A DNA stretch of 64,000 nucleotides from Aeromicrobium sp. Leaf245. GTDB lineage: Bacteria > Actinomycetota > Actinomycetes > Propionibacteriales > Nocardioidaceae. The DNA is taken from positions 2,852,001-2,916,000 of the forward strand of contig NZ_OW824151.1 of the NCBI RefSeq assembly GCF_942548115.1, read 5' to 3'. The translations under genes and the position numbers were made by a program. This document shows, one piece after another, positions 24,145 through 31,133 of this stretch. The notes beneath the pieces were generated by a model. That model was not told the DNA's origin. It worked only from the letters and a program-made list of their open reading frames with translations, and did not search any database. Numbering within the stretch: the first letter of the stretch is position 1; each line of letters starts with the position of its first letter.

Positions 24145-25422
24145 ATGTTGCTCTCGCCCCGACGCCCCGACCGCGGTCAAGGCTCCCTCGAGATGGTCGG
24201 CGTCATCATCCTCGCGTCGATCCTCGTCCTCGCCACCACGGGCGCGATCGTGCAGACCAGCCCACAGCTCAAGTCGGAGGTCTCGTACCGGATCTGCCAG
24301 ATCCTGAACTTCGCCGGCGGCGGCAGCTGCGAGGCGCCCGGGGAGGCCGAGGTGCCCAGTCCGGAGGACCGGCTGCCCGACGACCCGTGCCTGGCCGGCT
24401 CGACGAGCACGGAGGCGAGCGTGGGCGGCTCGTTCACGTTCTTCACCGGCAACGCGGGCAAGAAGTACATGGTCGAGGAGATGTCGGACGGCTCGTTCAA
24501 GGTGACCGAGGTCGACTCCGGGGGCCTGGGGGTGACGGCGGGCGTCGGCGCCGAGAACACGGTGACGATCGACGGCGTCGACTACGGCTACGGTGCGTCC
24601 GCCGACGCCTCGGCCCTCCTGGCCGGCGAGAAAGGCAACACCTGGTACGCCAAGGACCAGGACGAGCTCGACGACCTGATGAGCACCATGACCAAGGGCA
24701 AGGTCGTCGACGCGGTCGCGCCCAAGAAGATCCTCGGGCTCGTGCCCAACCCGATCAACAGCGTCGCGAAGGACCTCGTCGGCGGCGACCTGCCCGATCC
24801 GGACGAGCAGTTCATCGAGGGCGGCATCGAGGGCGAGGCCGGGGCCTCCGCCACCGCGATCGTGGCGGGCGCCGGGGCGGACGTCTCGCTGGGCGGCTAC
24901 CTCGGAGGCAAGAAGACGCCTGACGGCTACACCGCCTACTACCGGACCGAGCTCGAGGGCAGTGCGTTCGGCACCCTCCTCGTCGCCGAGGGCCAGCTCA
25001 ACGGCAAGGTCGACGGCCTCATCGAGATCAACACGGACTCGAGCGGCAAGCCCACGTCGGTCAAGGTCACCTCCGGCATCGCCGGCAAGGCGGACATCCA
25101 GTACACGACCGAGGGCGACGCGGACCAGTACACCGAGGTCACCGTCGAGATCCCGCTCACCGGTGACGTCACGGAGGACGCTCGCGTCCTCGCGATGCTC
25201 GGCAACCCGCTGACCGCGGACGACTTCGTCCGGGAGGCGCAGGAACGCGGCACGGTCACGCGCAGCGTCTTCGAGGACGACTCGAACACCTACGGCTACA
25301 GCGGCGAGGCCGGTCTGGGCCCCAAGATCGGCATCGACATCTCCGGCGACCTGACCACGCGCGACCTCCAGGAGGCGCAGTACTGGGACGGCACCCGCAT
25401 GGCCGACCGCCCGGACTGCTGA
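24145..25422 (+). CDS. Large four-cysteine exported protein with class III prepilin N-terminus, paralog 2
   Basis: The 425-aa protein has leader MLLSPRRPDRG, a prepilin-type site with QGSLEMVGV (Glu +5) and one hydrophobic helix, then YRICQI and a large beta-rich domain. The four cysteines are C51, C62, C82 and the terminal C425. Shared motifs include PDPDEQFIEGGIEG, LGGKKTPDGYTAYY, PLTGDVTEDA, SNTYG and AQYWDG. Unlike paralogs 3 and 4 it has no promoter of its own and probably depends on the upstream membrane/lipoprotein genes. The leader shows only a weak ACAGG ribosome site. Confidence 0.8.
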   Translation: MLLSPRRPDRGQGSLEMVGVIILASILVLATTGAIVQTSPQLKSEVSYRICQILNFAGGGSCEAPGEAEVPSPEDRLPDDPCLAGSTSTEASVGGSFTFFTGNAGKKYMVEEMSDGSFKVTEVDSGGLGVTAGVGAENTVTIDGVDYGYGASADASALLAGEKGNTWYAKDQDELDDLMSTMTKGKVVDAVAPKKILGLVPNPINSVAKDLVGGDLPDPDEQFIEGGIEGEAGASATAIVAGAGADVSLGGYLGGKKTPDGYTAYYRTELEGSAFGTLLVAEGQLNGKVDGLIEINTDSSGKPTSVKVTSGIAGKADIQYTTEGDADQYTEVTVEIPLTGDVTEDARVLAMLGNPLTADDFVREAQERGTVTRSVFEDDSNTYGYSGEAGLGPKIGIDISGDLTTRDLQEAQYWDGTRMADRPDC

Positions 25423-25446
25423 CGGGTGGGTCGCGGGCGCCGATCT

Positions 25447-25512
25447 GGGTCCACCTAGGGCCCGTACCGGGCCCACGGGCCCGGGTGTGACAGGGCAGGA
25501 GGTCCCTATCCT
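25447..25512 (+). promoter_or_regulatory. Tad-type promoter of exported paralog 3
   Basis: GGGTCC at 25447 (60 bp from the -10), GGGCCC at 25458, 25469 and 25477, and -10 TATCCT at 25507-25512. The last GGGCCC is exactly 30 bp from the -10. Confidence 0.6.
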
Positions 25513-25556
25513 GGCGTTGCTCCTCTCCCCCCAACACCACTCGACAGGTCGTCACC

Positions 25557-26870
25557 ATGTTCCTCAAGCGGCGCTCCGAGCGCGGTCAGGGCTCACTCGA
25601 GCTGGTCGGCGTGATCGTCCTGGCCTCGATCCTCGTGCTGGCCACCACCGGCACGATCGTGCAGACCAGCCCTCAGCTCAAGGCCGAGGTGTCCTACCGG
25701 ATTTGCCAGATCCTCAACATCGCCGGCGGCGGCGACTGCGAGGCCCCGGACGCCCCCCGGTCCCCCGAGGACCGACTGCCGGACGAGCCGTGCGTCGTGG
25801 GATCCCAGCAGGGCAGCGTCGAGGTGACGGGTGCGTTCGTCGTCTCCGTGACGGCGGGCAAGCAGCTGCTCATCGAGGAGCTCTCCGACGGGACGTTCCG
25901 CGTGACCGAGGTCGACCTCGGCAAGGTGGGCATCGGTGTCGGGCCGGGACTCGACGTGAGCGTGACTCTCGACGGCAAGAAGTACGGCGCCGTGGCCATC
26001 GCCACGGCCGACGCGATCCTCGCCGGCCAGACCGGACGCACGTGGAACGCCGACGACCAGGGAGAGGTCGACGACATCCTCAACGGCCTCATCGCCGAGG
26101 AGGTGCTCGACACGGTCGCTCCCGACCTGCCCGGCCCGAAGGACATCCCGATCGTCGGCGGTCTTCCCGGCATCCGCGACATCGGCGGTCCGCCGAACCC
26201 CACCCGCGCGATCCTCGAGCAGATCATCGGCGACCTGCCCGAGCCCGACGAGGAGTTCGTCGAGGGCGGGCTCGAGGGCAACGCCGGAGCCTCGATCTCG
26301 GGCATCACCGCCGGCGCGGGCGGCGAGGTCAACCTCGGCGTGTACCTCGGCGCCAAGAAGACGAAGGACGGCTACACGGCCTACTACAAGGGCAAGGTCG
26401 GCGGCAGCGTCTTCGCCACCGCCGGTCTCGACGACGCGTCGGCAGGAGCCTCGGGCGAGGCGCTGTTCGCGGTCAACCTCGACAAGGACGGCAAGCCCGA
26501 GAGCGTCACGCTCACCACGGGCTACACGCTGGCCGCCGAGACGGGCGACCTCGGCTCCAACACCGACGACCAGAAGTACGTCGAGACCCAGATGAACGTC
26601 CCCCTGACGGGCAACGCGCTCGAGGACGCCCAGATCCTGGCCGAGATGACCAACCCGGCCATGCTGCAGAGCTTCATCGACCGGGCCAAGGAGGACGGCA
26701 CGATCACCCGGAACACCTACTCCCAGGACCCGAACACCTATGGGCTCACGATCGGAGGGTCCCTCATCGGCGACTACGGCGGATCGGTGAAGGGCGACTT
26801 CACGACCCGCGAGCTCGAGGACTCCCAGTACTGGGACGGCAACGCGCTCGTGGACCGCCCCGACTGCTGA
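25557..26870 (+). CDS. Large four-cysteine exported protein with class III prepilin N-terminus, paralog 3
   Basis: The 437-aa protein has leader MFLKRRSERG and site QGSLELVGV, a hydrophobic helix, and cysteines at C50, C61, C79 and the last residue C437. It is closest to paralog 4. The long domain contains LSDGTFRVTEVDLGKVGIGVG, EFVEGGLEGNAGAS, LGAKKTKDGYTAYYKG, SQDPNTYG and QYWDGNALVDRPDC. It is transcribed from its own GGGCCC-type promoter, and a hairpin follows the stop. Its export presumably needs the Tad prepilin peptidase and Sec; assembly into or onto the Flp pilus is inferred from the N-terminus and location. Confidence 0.8.
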   Translation: MFLKRRSERGQGSLELVGVIVLASILVLATTGTIVQTSPQLKAEVSYRICQILNIAGGGDCEAPDAPRSPEDRLPDEPCVVGSQQGSVEVTGAFVVSVTAGKQLLIEELSDGTFRVTEVDLGKVGIGVGPGLDVSVTLDGKKYGAVAIATADAILAGQTGRTWNADDQGEVDDILNGLIAEEVLDTVAPDLPGPKDIPIVGGLPGIRDIGGPPNPTRAILEQIIGDLPEPDEEFVEGGLEGNAGASISGITAGAGGEVNLGVYLGAKKTKDGYTAYYKGKVGGSVFATAGLDDASAGASGEALFAVNLDKDGKPESVTLTTGYTLAAETGDLGSNTDDQKYVETQMNVPLTGNALEDAQILAEMTNPAMLQSFIDRAKEDGTITRNTYSQDPNTYGLTIGGSLIGDYGGSVKGDFTTRELEDSQYWDGNALVDRPDC

Positions 26871-26889
26871 GCCTCGAAGCACGGCACCC

Positions 26890-26934
26890 GCGACGGCGGC
26901 GTCCTTCCCGCAGAGGGAGGGGCGCCGTCGTCGC
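26890..26934 (+). terminator. Terminator after exported paralog 3
   Basis: Arms GCGACGGCGGCG (26890-26901) and CGCCGTCGTCGC (26923-26934) pair at 11 of 12 positions, with an inner CTTCCC/GGGAGG extension. Confidence 0.6.
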
Positions 26935-26957
26935 GCCGCGCGGGGCCCTCGTGGGCT

Positions 26958-27023
26958 GGGCCCTCGATGGGACCCGGCGGGGTCCCAGGGCCCGGGCGCC
27001 CGAGTCGCCGGGCTTCCTACGCT
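26958..27023 (+). promoter_or_regulatory. Tad-type promoter of exported paralog 4
   Basis: GGGCCC at 26958 (60 bp from the -10), GGGACC at 26969, GGGTCC at 26980, GGGCCC at 26988 and -10 TACGCT at 27018-27023. The 26988 box is exactly 30 bp from the -10. Confidence 0.6.
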
Positions 27024-27062
27024 CGCGGCACCCCCCCGGATCTCACCTGACAGGCCCTCGAC

Positions 27063-28382
27063 ATGTTCCTTCGCACCCGCCGCTCCGAGCGCGGCCAAGG
27101 CTCCCTCGAGCTCGTCGGCGTCATCGTGCTCGCCTCGATCCTCGTGCTCGCGACCACGGGCACGATCGTCCAGACCAGCCCGCAGCTCAAGGCCGAGGTG
27201 TCCTACCGGATCTGCCAGATCCTGAACATCGCCGGCGGCGGTGACTGCGAGCCGCCGCGCGAGACCCCCACACCCGAGGAGCGCATCCCCGACGCCCCGT
27301 GCGTGGTGGGCTCGGACAAGGGCAGCGTCAAGGTCACCGGGTCCTTCATCGTGACCGTCGCCGTCGGCAAGGAGCTGCTCGTCGAGGAGCTGTCCGACGG
27401 GACGTACCGCGTCTCCGAGGTCGACCTCGGCAAGGTCGGGATCGGCGTGGGGCCCGGCATCGACGTCAGCGTGACCCTCGACGGCAAGAAGTACGGCGCC
27501 GTCGCCTCGGCCACCGCCGAGGCCCTCCTCGCCGGGCGGACCGGTCGGACCTGGTACGCCGACGACGAGGCGGGGGTCGACGACATCCTCAACGGGCTCC
27601 TGGCCGACCAGATCAAGGACTCCGTCGCCCCCGAGATCCCCGGTCCGGCCGACGTCCCGGGCATCAACAAGATCCCCATCCTGGGCGACATCGAGGGCCC
27701 GCCCAACCCGCTGAACAGCCTGCTCGACCAGTTCGTCGACGGCGTGCCCGACGCCGACGAGGAGTTCGTGGAGGGTGGCATCGAGGGCAACGCGTCGGCC
27801 TCGGCGTCGAACATCGTCGTCGGCGCCGGGGTGCGGGTCGAGGCCGGCGCCTACCTCGGCGCGAAGACCACCCCCGACGGCTACGTGGCCTACTACCGCA
27901 GCTCCGTCAAGGGTGACGCCTTCGGCACCTTCACCGGGGTCGACGCCTCGGCCACGGCATCGGGCGACGGTCTCTACGCACTCAACATGGACGAGGACGG
28001 CAAGCCCGAGAGCGTCACGCTCACCATGGGCGTGTCCTACGGCGCCGACGCCGGCGACATCGCCTCCAACTCCGACGACCAGACCTACAAGGAGTACCAG
28101 GCCACCGTGCCGCTGACGGGCGACCCGCTCCAGGACGCCCCGATCCTGGCGGCTCTGACGGGCAACCCGCTGGCGACGAGCAACTTCATCAACGCCGCCC
28201 GCGACTTCGGCACGATGACGGAGAACACCTACTCCCAGGACCCGAACACCTACGGCATCAACATCAGCGGCGAGCTGCTGGGCGAGATCGGCGGCTCCGC
28301 GGAGGTGGACTTCACCAACCGCGAGCTCACGGACTCGAAGTACTGGGACGGCTCTCAGTTCGTCGACCGCCCGGACTGCTGA
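27063..28382 (+). CDS. Large four-cysteine exported protein with class III prepilin N-terminus, paralog 4
   Basis: The 439-aa protein has leader MFLRTRRSERG with site QGSLELVGV, and cysteines C51, C62, C80 and terminal C439. The first 50 residues are nearly identical to paralog 3, whereas the distal domain has diverged more (for example GINKIPILGDIEGPPNP and DYGTMT-like segments). It keeps DPNTYG and KYWDGSQFVDRPDC. It is the last gene of the pilus locus and ends at a strong bidirectional hairpin shared with the convergent acyltransferase gene. Confidence 0.8.
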   Translation: MFLRTRRSERGQGSLELVGVIVLASILVLATTGTIVQTSPQLKAEVSYRICQILNIAGGGDCEPPRETPTPEERIPDAPCVVGSDKGSVKVTGSFIVTVAVGKELLVEELSDGTYRVSEVDLGKVGIGVGPGIDVSVTLDGKKYGAVASATAEALLAGRTGRTWYADDEAGVDDILNGLLADQIKDSVAPEIPGPADVPGINKIPILGDIEGPPNPLNSLLDQFVDGVPDADEEFVEGGIEGNASASASNIVVGAGVRVEAGAYLGAKTTPDGYVAYYRSSVKGDAFGTFTGVDASATASGDGLYALNMDEDGKPESVTLTMGVSYGADAGDIASNSDDQTYKEYQATVPLTGDPLQDAPILAALTGNPLATSNFINAARDFGTMTENTYSQDPNTYGINISGELLGEIGGSAEVDFTNRELTDSKYWDGSQFVDRPDC

Positions 28383-28409
28383 CCCGGACCGGACCGGTCA
28401 CCCGCCGAC

Positions 28410-28443
28410 GGGCCGTCCTCCCCGAGACCCGGGAGGACGGCCC
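28410..28443. terminator. Bidirectional terminator between paralog 4 and the acyltransferase gene
   Basis: A perfect 13-bp stem GGGCCGTCCTCCC / GGGAGGACGGCCC with an 8-nt loop sits between two convergent genes. Confidence 0.75.
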
Positions 28444-28447
28444 CCGG

Positions 28448-29836
28448 TCAGCCCCAGGCCGTCTCGAGCTCGGCGAGCGACGTCTCGAGGTGGGTGAGCA
28501 GACGCTGCAGGTGCGGCACGCTTCGTCGGCACCCGATGATGCCGAAGTCCAGGTAGCGGTCCCGGCTGCACAGCGTCACGTTGATGGCCTGCCCGTCCAG
28601 CACGATCGAGACCGGGTACATGCCGTCGAGCTTGGCGCCGTTGTAGTACATCGGGCTCGTCGGCCCGGGCACGTTGGAGATCACGACGTTGAACGGCGGG
28701 TGCGTGTACCGGACGAAGCCGGGCACGGGCGTGAGGGCCAACGGCGCCATCTGCAGGGCGGAGAAGGCGAGGATCTGCGTCGGGGACAGGCCACCGAGGA
28801 TCTTCTTGGCCCGCTTGGACGAGTAGGCGATCTCCTCCAGGCGGGTCGCACCGTTCTCGACGTCGGTGGCCAGGTTCACCACGATCACGCCGACCGAGTT
28901 GCCGGTCGCCTCCTCGGTCGACCCGGCCGACTCGGCCCGCAGCGCCAGGGAGACGGGAACCATGGCGGTCATCGGGTCGTCGGGCAGGGCGTTCTGCTCG
29001 AGCAGGTACTCCCTGAGCGCACCGGCCACCATCGCCAGCACGACGTCGTTGAGCGTGGTGGCGGAGGACTTGGCGACCCGTTTGATCCGTTCGATCTCCC
29101 ACGACTGGGCCGCGAACCGACGTGCACCACCCACCGGACCGTTGAGGATGGTCTTGGGCGCTCGCGGCAGGGTGACGTCGCCCTCGCGGACGATCTGGTT
29201 GACGATCCGCATCGAGGCCGGCAGGAGCCCGGCCACGTCCTCGGCCACCGCCAGACCGCCCCGGAGCACGCCGAGGGGGTCGGGCAGCCGTCGGGACACC
29301 TCCGTGGTCGGCCGCTGCCGGGACGGGAGGGCCCACGGCGGCACGCAGTCGCGCCGCTCCGGGTCCTCGCTGAGGGAGCGCTGCATGAGCCGCAGCGCCG
29401 AGACGCCGTCGACCATCGAGTGGTGGACCTTGCTGTACACGGCGAACCGGCCGTCCTCCAGGCCCTCGACCACGTGCGTCTCCCACAGCGGGCGGTGCCG
29501 GTCCAGGAGCGACCCGTGCCAGCGTGACGTGAGCTGGAGCAGCTCGCGGATCCGCCCCGGCGGCGGGACCGCCGAGTGACGGACGTGGTACTCCAGGTCG
29601 ATGACGTCGTCCTGCGCCCACCACGTCTGGCCCACGAGGCCGACGGGCTCGGCAGGCCTCTTGCGGAACGTCGGCGAGATGTGGTCGACCGAGCGGAACC
29701 CCTCGACGAGGTCGCGCACGAACTCCGGGCCGGCGCCCTCCGGGGGCTGGAACAGCTGCAGCCCACCGACGTGCATGGGGTGCTCACGGGACTCCGCCAG
29801 CAGGAACATCGAGTCCGTGGGGGGCATGAAGGGCAT
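28448..29836 (-). CDS. Wax ester synthase/diacylglycerol acyltransferase (WS/DGAT)
   Basis: The 462-aa protein shows the family active-site motif HHSMVDG (the HHxxxDG motif of acyltransferases, around residue 138). The N-terminal sequence is PTDSMFLLAESREHPMHVGG and the C-terminal motifs are NVVISNVPGP and YPVSIVLDGQAINVTL. It transfers acyl groups from acyl-CoA to fatty alcohols or diacylglycerol, building storage lipid at the membrane. An AGGAG ribosome site precedes the ATG; a second ATG three codons later is possible. It is divergent from a lipase-like gene, suggesting a neutral-lipid synthesis/turnover pair. Confidence 0.92.
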   Translation of the reverse strand: MPFMPPTDSMFLLAESREHPMHVGGLQLFQPPEGAGPEFVRDLVEGFRSVDHISPTFRKRPAEPVGLVGQTWWAQDDVIDLEYHVRHSAVPPPGRIRELLQLTSRWHGSLLDRHRPLWETHVVEGLEDGRFAVYSKVHHSMVDGVSALRLMQRSLSEDPERRDCVPPWALPSRQRPTTEVSRRLPDPLGVLRGGLAVAEDVAGLLPASMRIVNQIVREGDVTLPRAPKTILNGPVGGARRFAAQSWEIERIKRVAKSSATTLNDVVLAMVAGALREYLLEQNALPDDPMTAMVPVSLALRAESAGSTEEATGNSVGVIVVNLATDVENGATRLEEIAYSSKRAKKILGGLSPTQILAFSALQMAPLALTPVPGFVRYTHPPFNVVISNVPGPTSPMYYNGAKLDGMYPVSIVLDGQAINVTLCSRDRYLDFGIIGCRRSVPHLQRLLTHLETSLAELETAWG

Positions 29837-29949
29837 GCGATCAATCTCCTGCGGCAGAGGAAGGGCTGCCGCTAAGGTAACGACCTCGTGTGGCGCAGGT
29901 CACCGGGTGTGACATATTCGTGAACACTGCATGACGACGGGAGAGTCAC

Positions 29950-31047
29950 ATGGGGAGCACCACGGATCGCCGATCCGCTCGAGCCGGGGCCGTGGGCCAC
30001 CTGTCGTTGGCGGCCGAGGCTCGGTTCGTCGAGGGCGCGAGCCTGCAGTCCCAGGTCCTCGGTCTGGGCCTGCGGCACACGGTCCGCCCGCTCCTCGACC
30101 TGTGGACGCGCCTGCCGTTCGACCTCTTCCCGCCCAACCTGCTGGAGCACGCCGCTCGGCTCCTGCCGGTGCAGGAGGGGACGAGCTGGCGCACGGTCGA
30201 CCTCGCGCGCTGCGGCAGCGAGCTGGTGCTCGCGCGGGACGTGCGCGACATCCACGGCGGCAACCCCAAGGTGATCCTGTACTTCCACGGCGGCGCGTTC
30301 CTCACCTGCGGGCTGAACACGCACCGCCGACTCGTCTCGCGCATCTCAGACGCGTCCGGCCAGCCGGTGCTCAACGTCGGCTACCGCCAGATGCCCTACG
30401 AGCCGATCGCCGAGTCGGTCGCCGACGGCGTCGACGCGTTCCGCTGGCTGCTCGACCAGGGCTACCGTGCCGAGGACGTCACCATCACCGGCGACTCCGC
30501 CGGCGGCTACCTGGCCTTCAGCGTGGCTCGCGCCGTGCTCGACGCCGGTCTGGGCCGCCCCGCGGGCGTGGTGGCCATCTCGCCCCTGCTCGACGTCGAC
30601 GCCACCCGCAAGCGCCAGCACCGCAACGCCGACCGCTGCCAGACCTTCCCGCTGCGTGCCCTCGAGAAGTTCACCGAGGTCTCGCTGCGCATGGACACGC
30701 GCCGCGGCATCCACGGACAGCGGACCTGCCCGGTCGACATGCCCCTCGAGGACATGCCACCGGCCCTCATCCAGATCGGGTCCCGCGAGATCCTGCTCGC
30801 CGACGCCGAGCACATGGCCGCACGGCTGGTGCAGGCCGGCGTTCCCGTCGACCTGCAGGTCTGGGACCGCCAGGTGCACGTCTTCCAGGCTGCCGCGTCG
30901 TGGGTGCCGGAGGCACGGGCGGCGATCGAGGAGATCGGCGACTTCGTCACCGGCCTCAGCGCGCAGCAGGCTCAGGCCCCGGAGCAGGACACCGTCGCCG
31001 CGCCTCGGCGACGCAGCAGCCGGCGCACCGGCGTCGCCGCCGTCTGA
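29950..31047 (+). CDS. HSL-family alpha/beta hydrolase (lipase/esterase)
   Basis: The 365-aa hormone-sensitive-lipase type hydrolase has oxyanion motif FHGGAF (HGG) and nucleophile elbow GDSAGGY. The acid/histidine region is GSREILLADAEHMA and QVHVFQ. The N-terminal 90 residues form a lid-like helical region, and the C-terminus ends in an Arg-rich tail. It hydrolyses short to medium acyl esters; neutral lipid is a plausible substrate given the divergent WS/DGAT gene. The ribosome site is GGGAG before the ATG. Confidence 0.88.
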   Translation: MGSTTDRRSARAGAVGHLSLAAEARFVEGASLQSQVLGLGLRHTVRPLLDLWTRLPFDLFPPNLLEHAARLLPVQEGTSWRTVDLARCGSELVLARDVRDIHGGNPKVILYFHGGAFLTCGLNTHRRLVSRISDASGQPVLNVGYRQMPYEPIAESVADGVDAFRWLLDQGYRAEDVTITGDSAGGYLAFSVARAVLDAGLGRPAGVVAISPLLDVDATRKRQHRNADRCQTFPLRALEKFTEVSLRMDTRRGIHGQRTCPVDMPLEDMPPALIQIGSREILLADAEHMAARLVQAGVPVDLQVWDRQVHVFQAAASWVPEARAAIEEIGDFVTGLSAQQAQAPEQDTVAAPRRRSSRRTGVAAV

Positions 31048-31133
31048 GCGGCGCCCTCCCCACACGCGAGGCGGCTCCGACCCCGAGCGGGTACGGTCGA
31101 AGGTGACCGCCGCCACGCATCGGGAGGACCACC

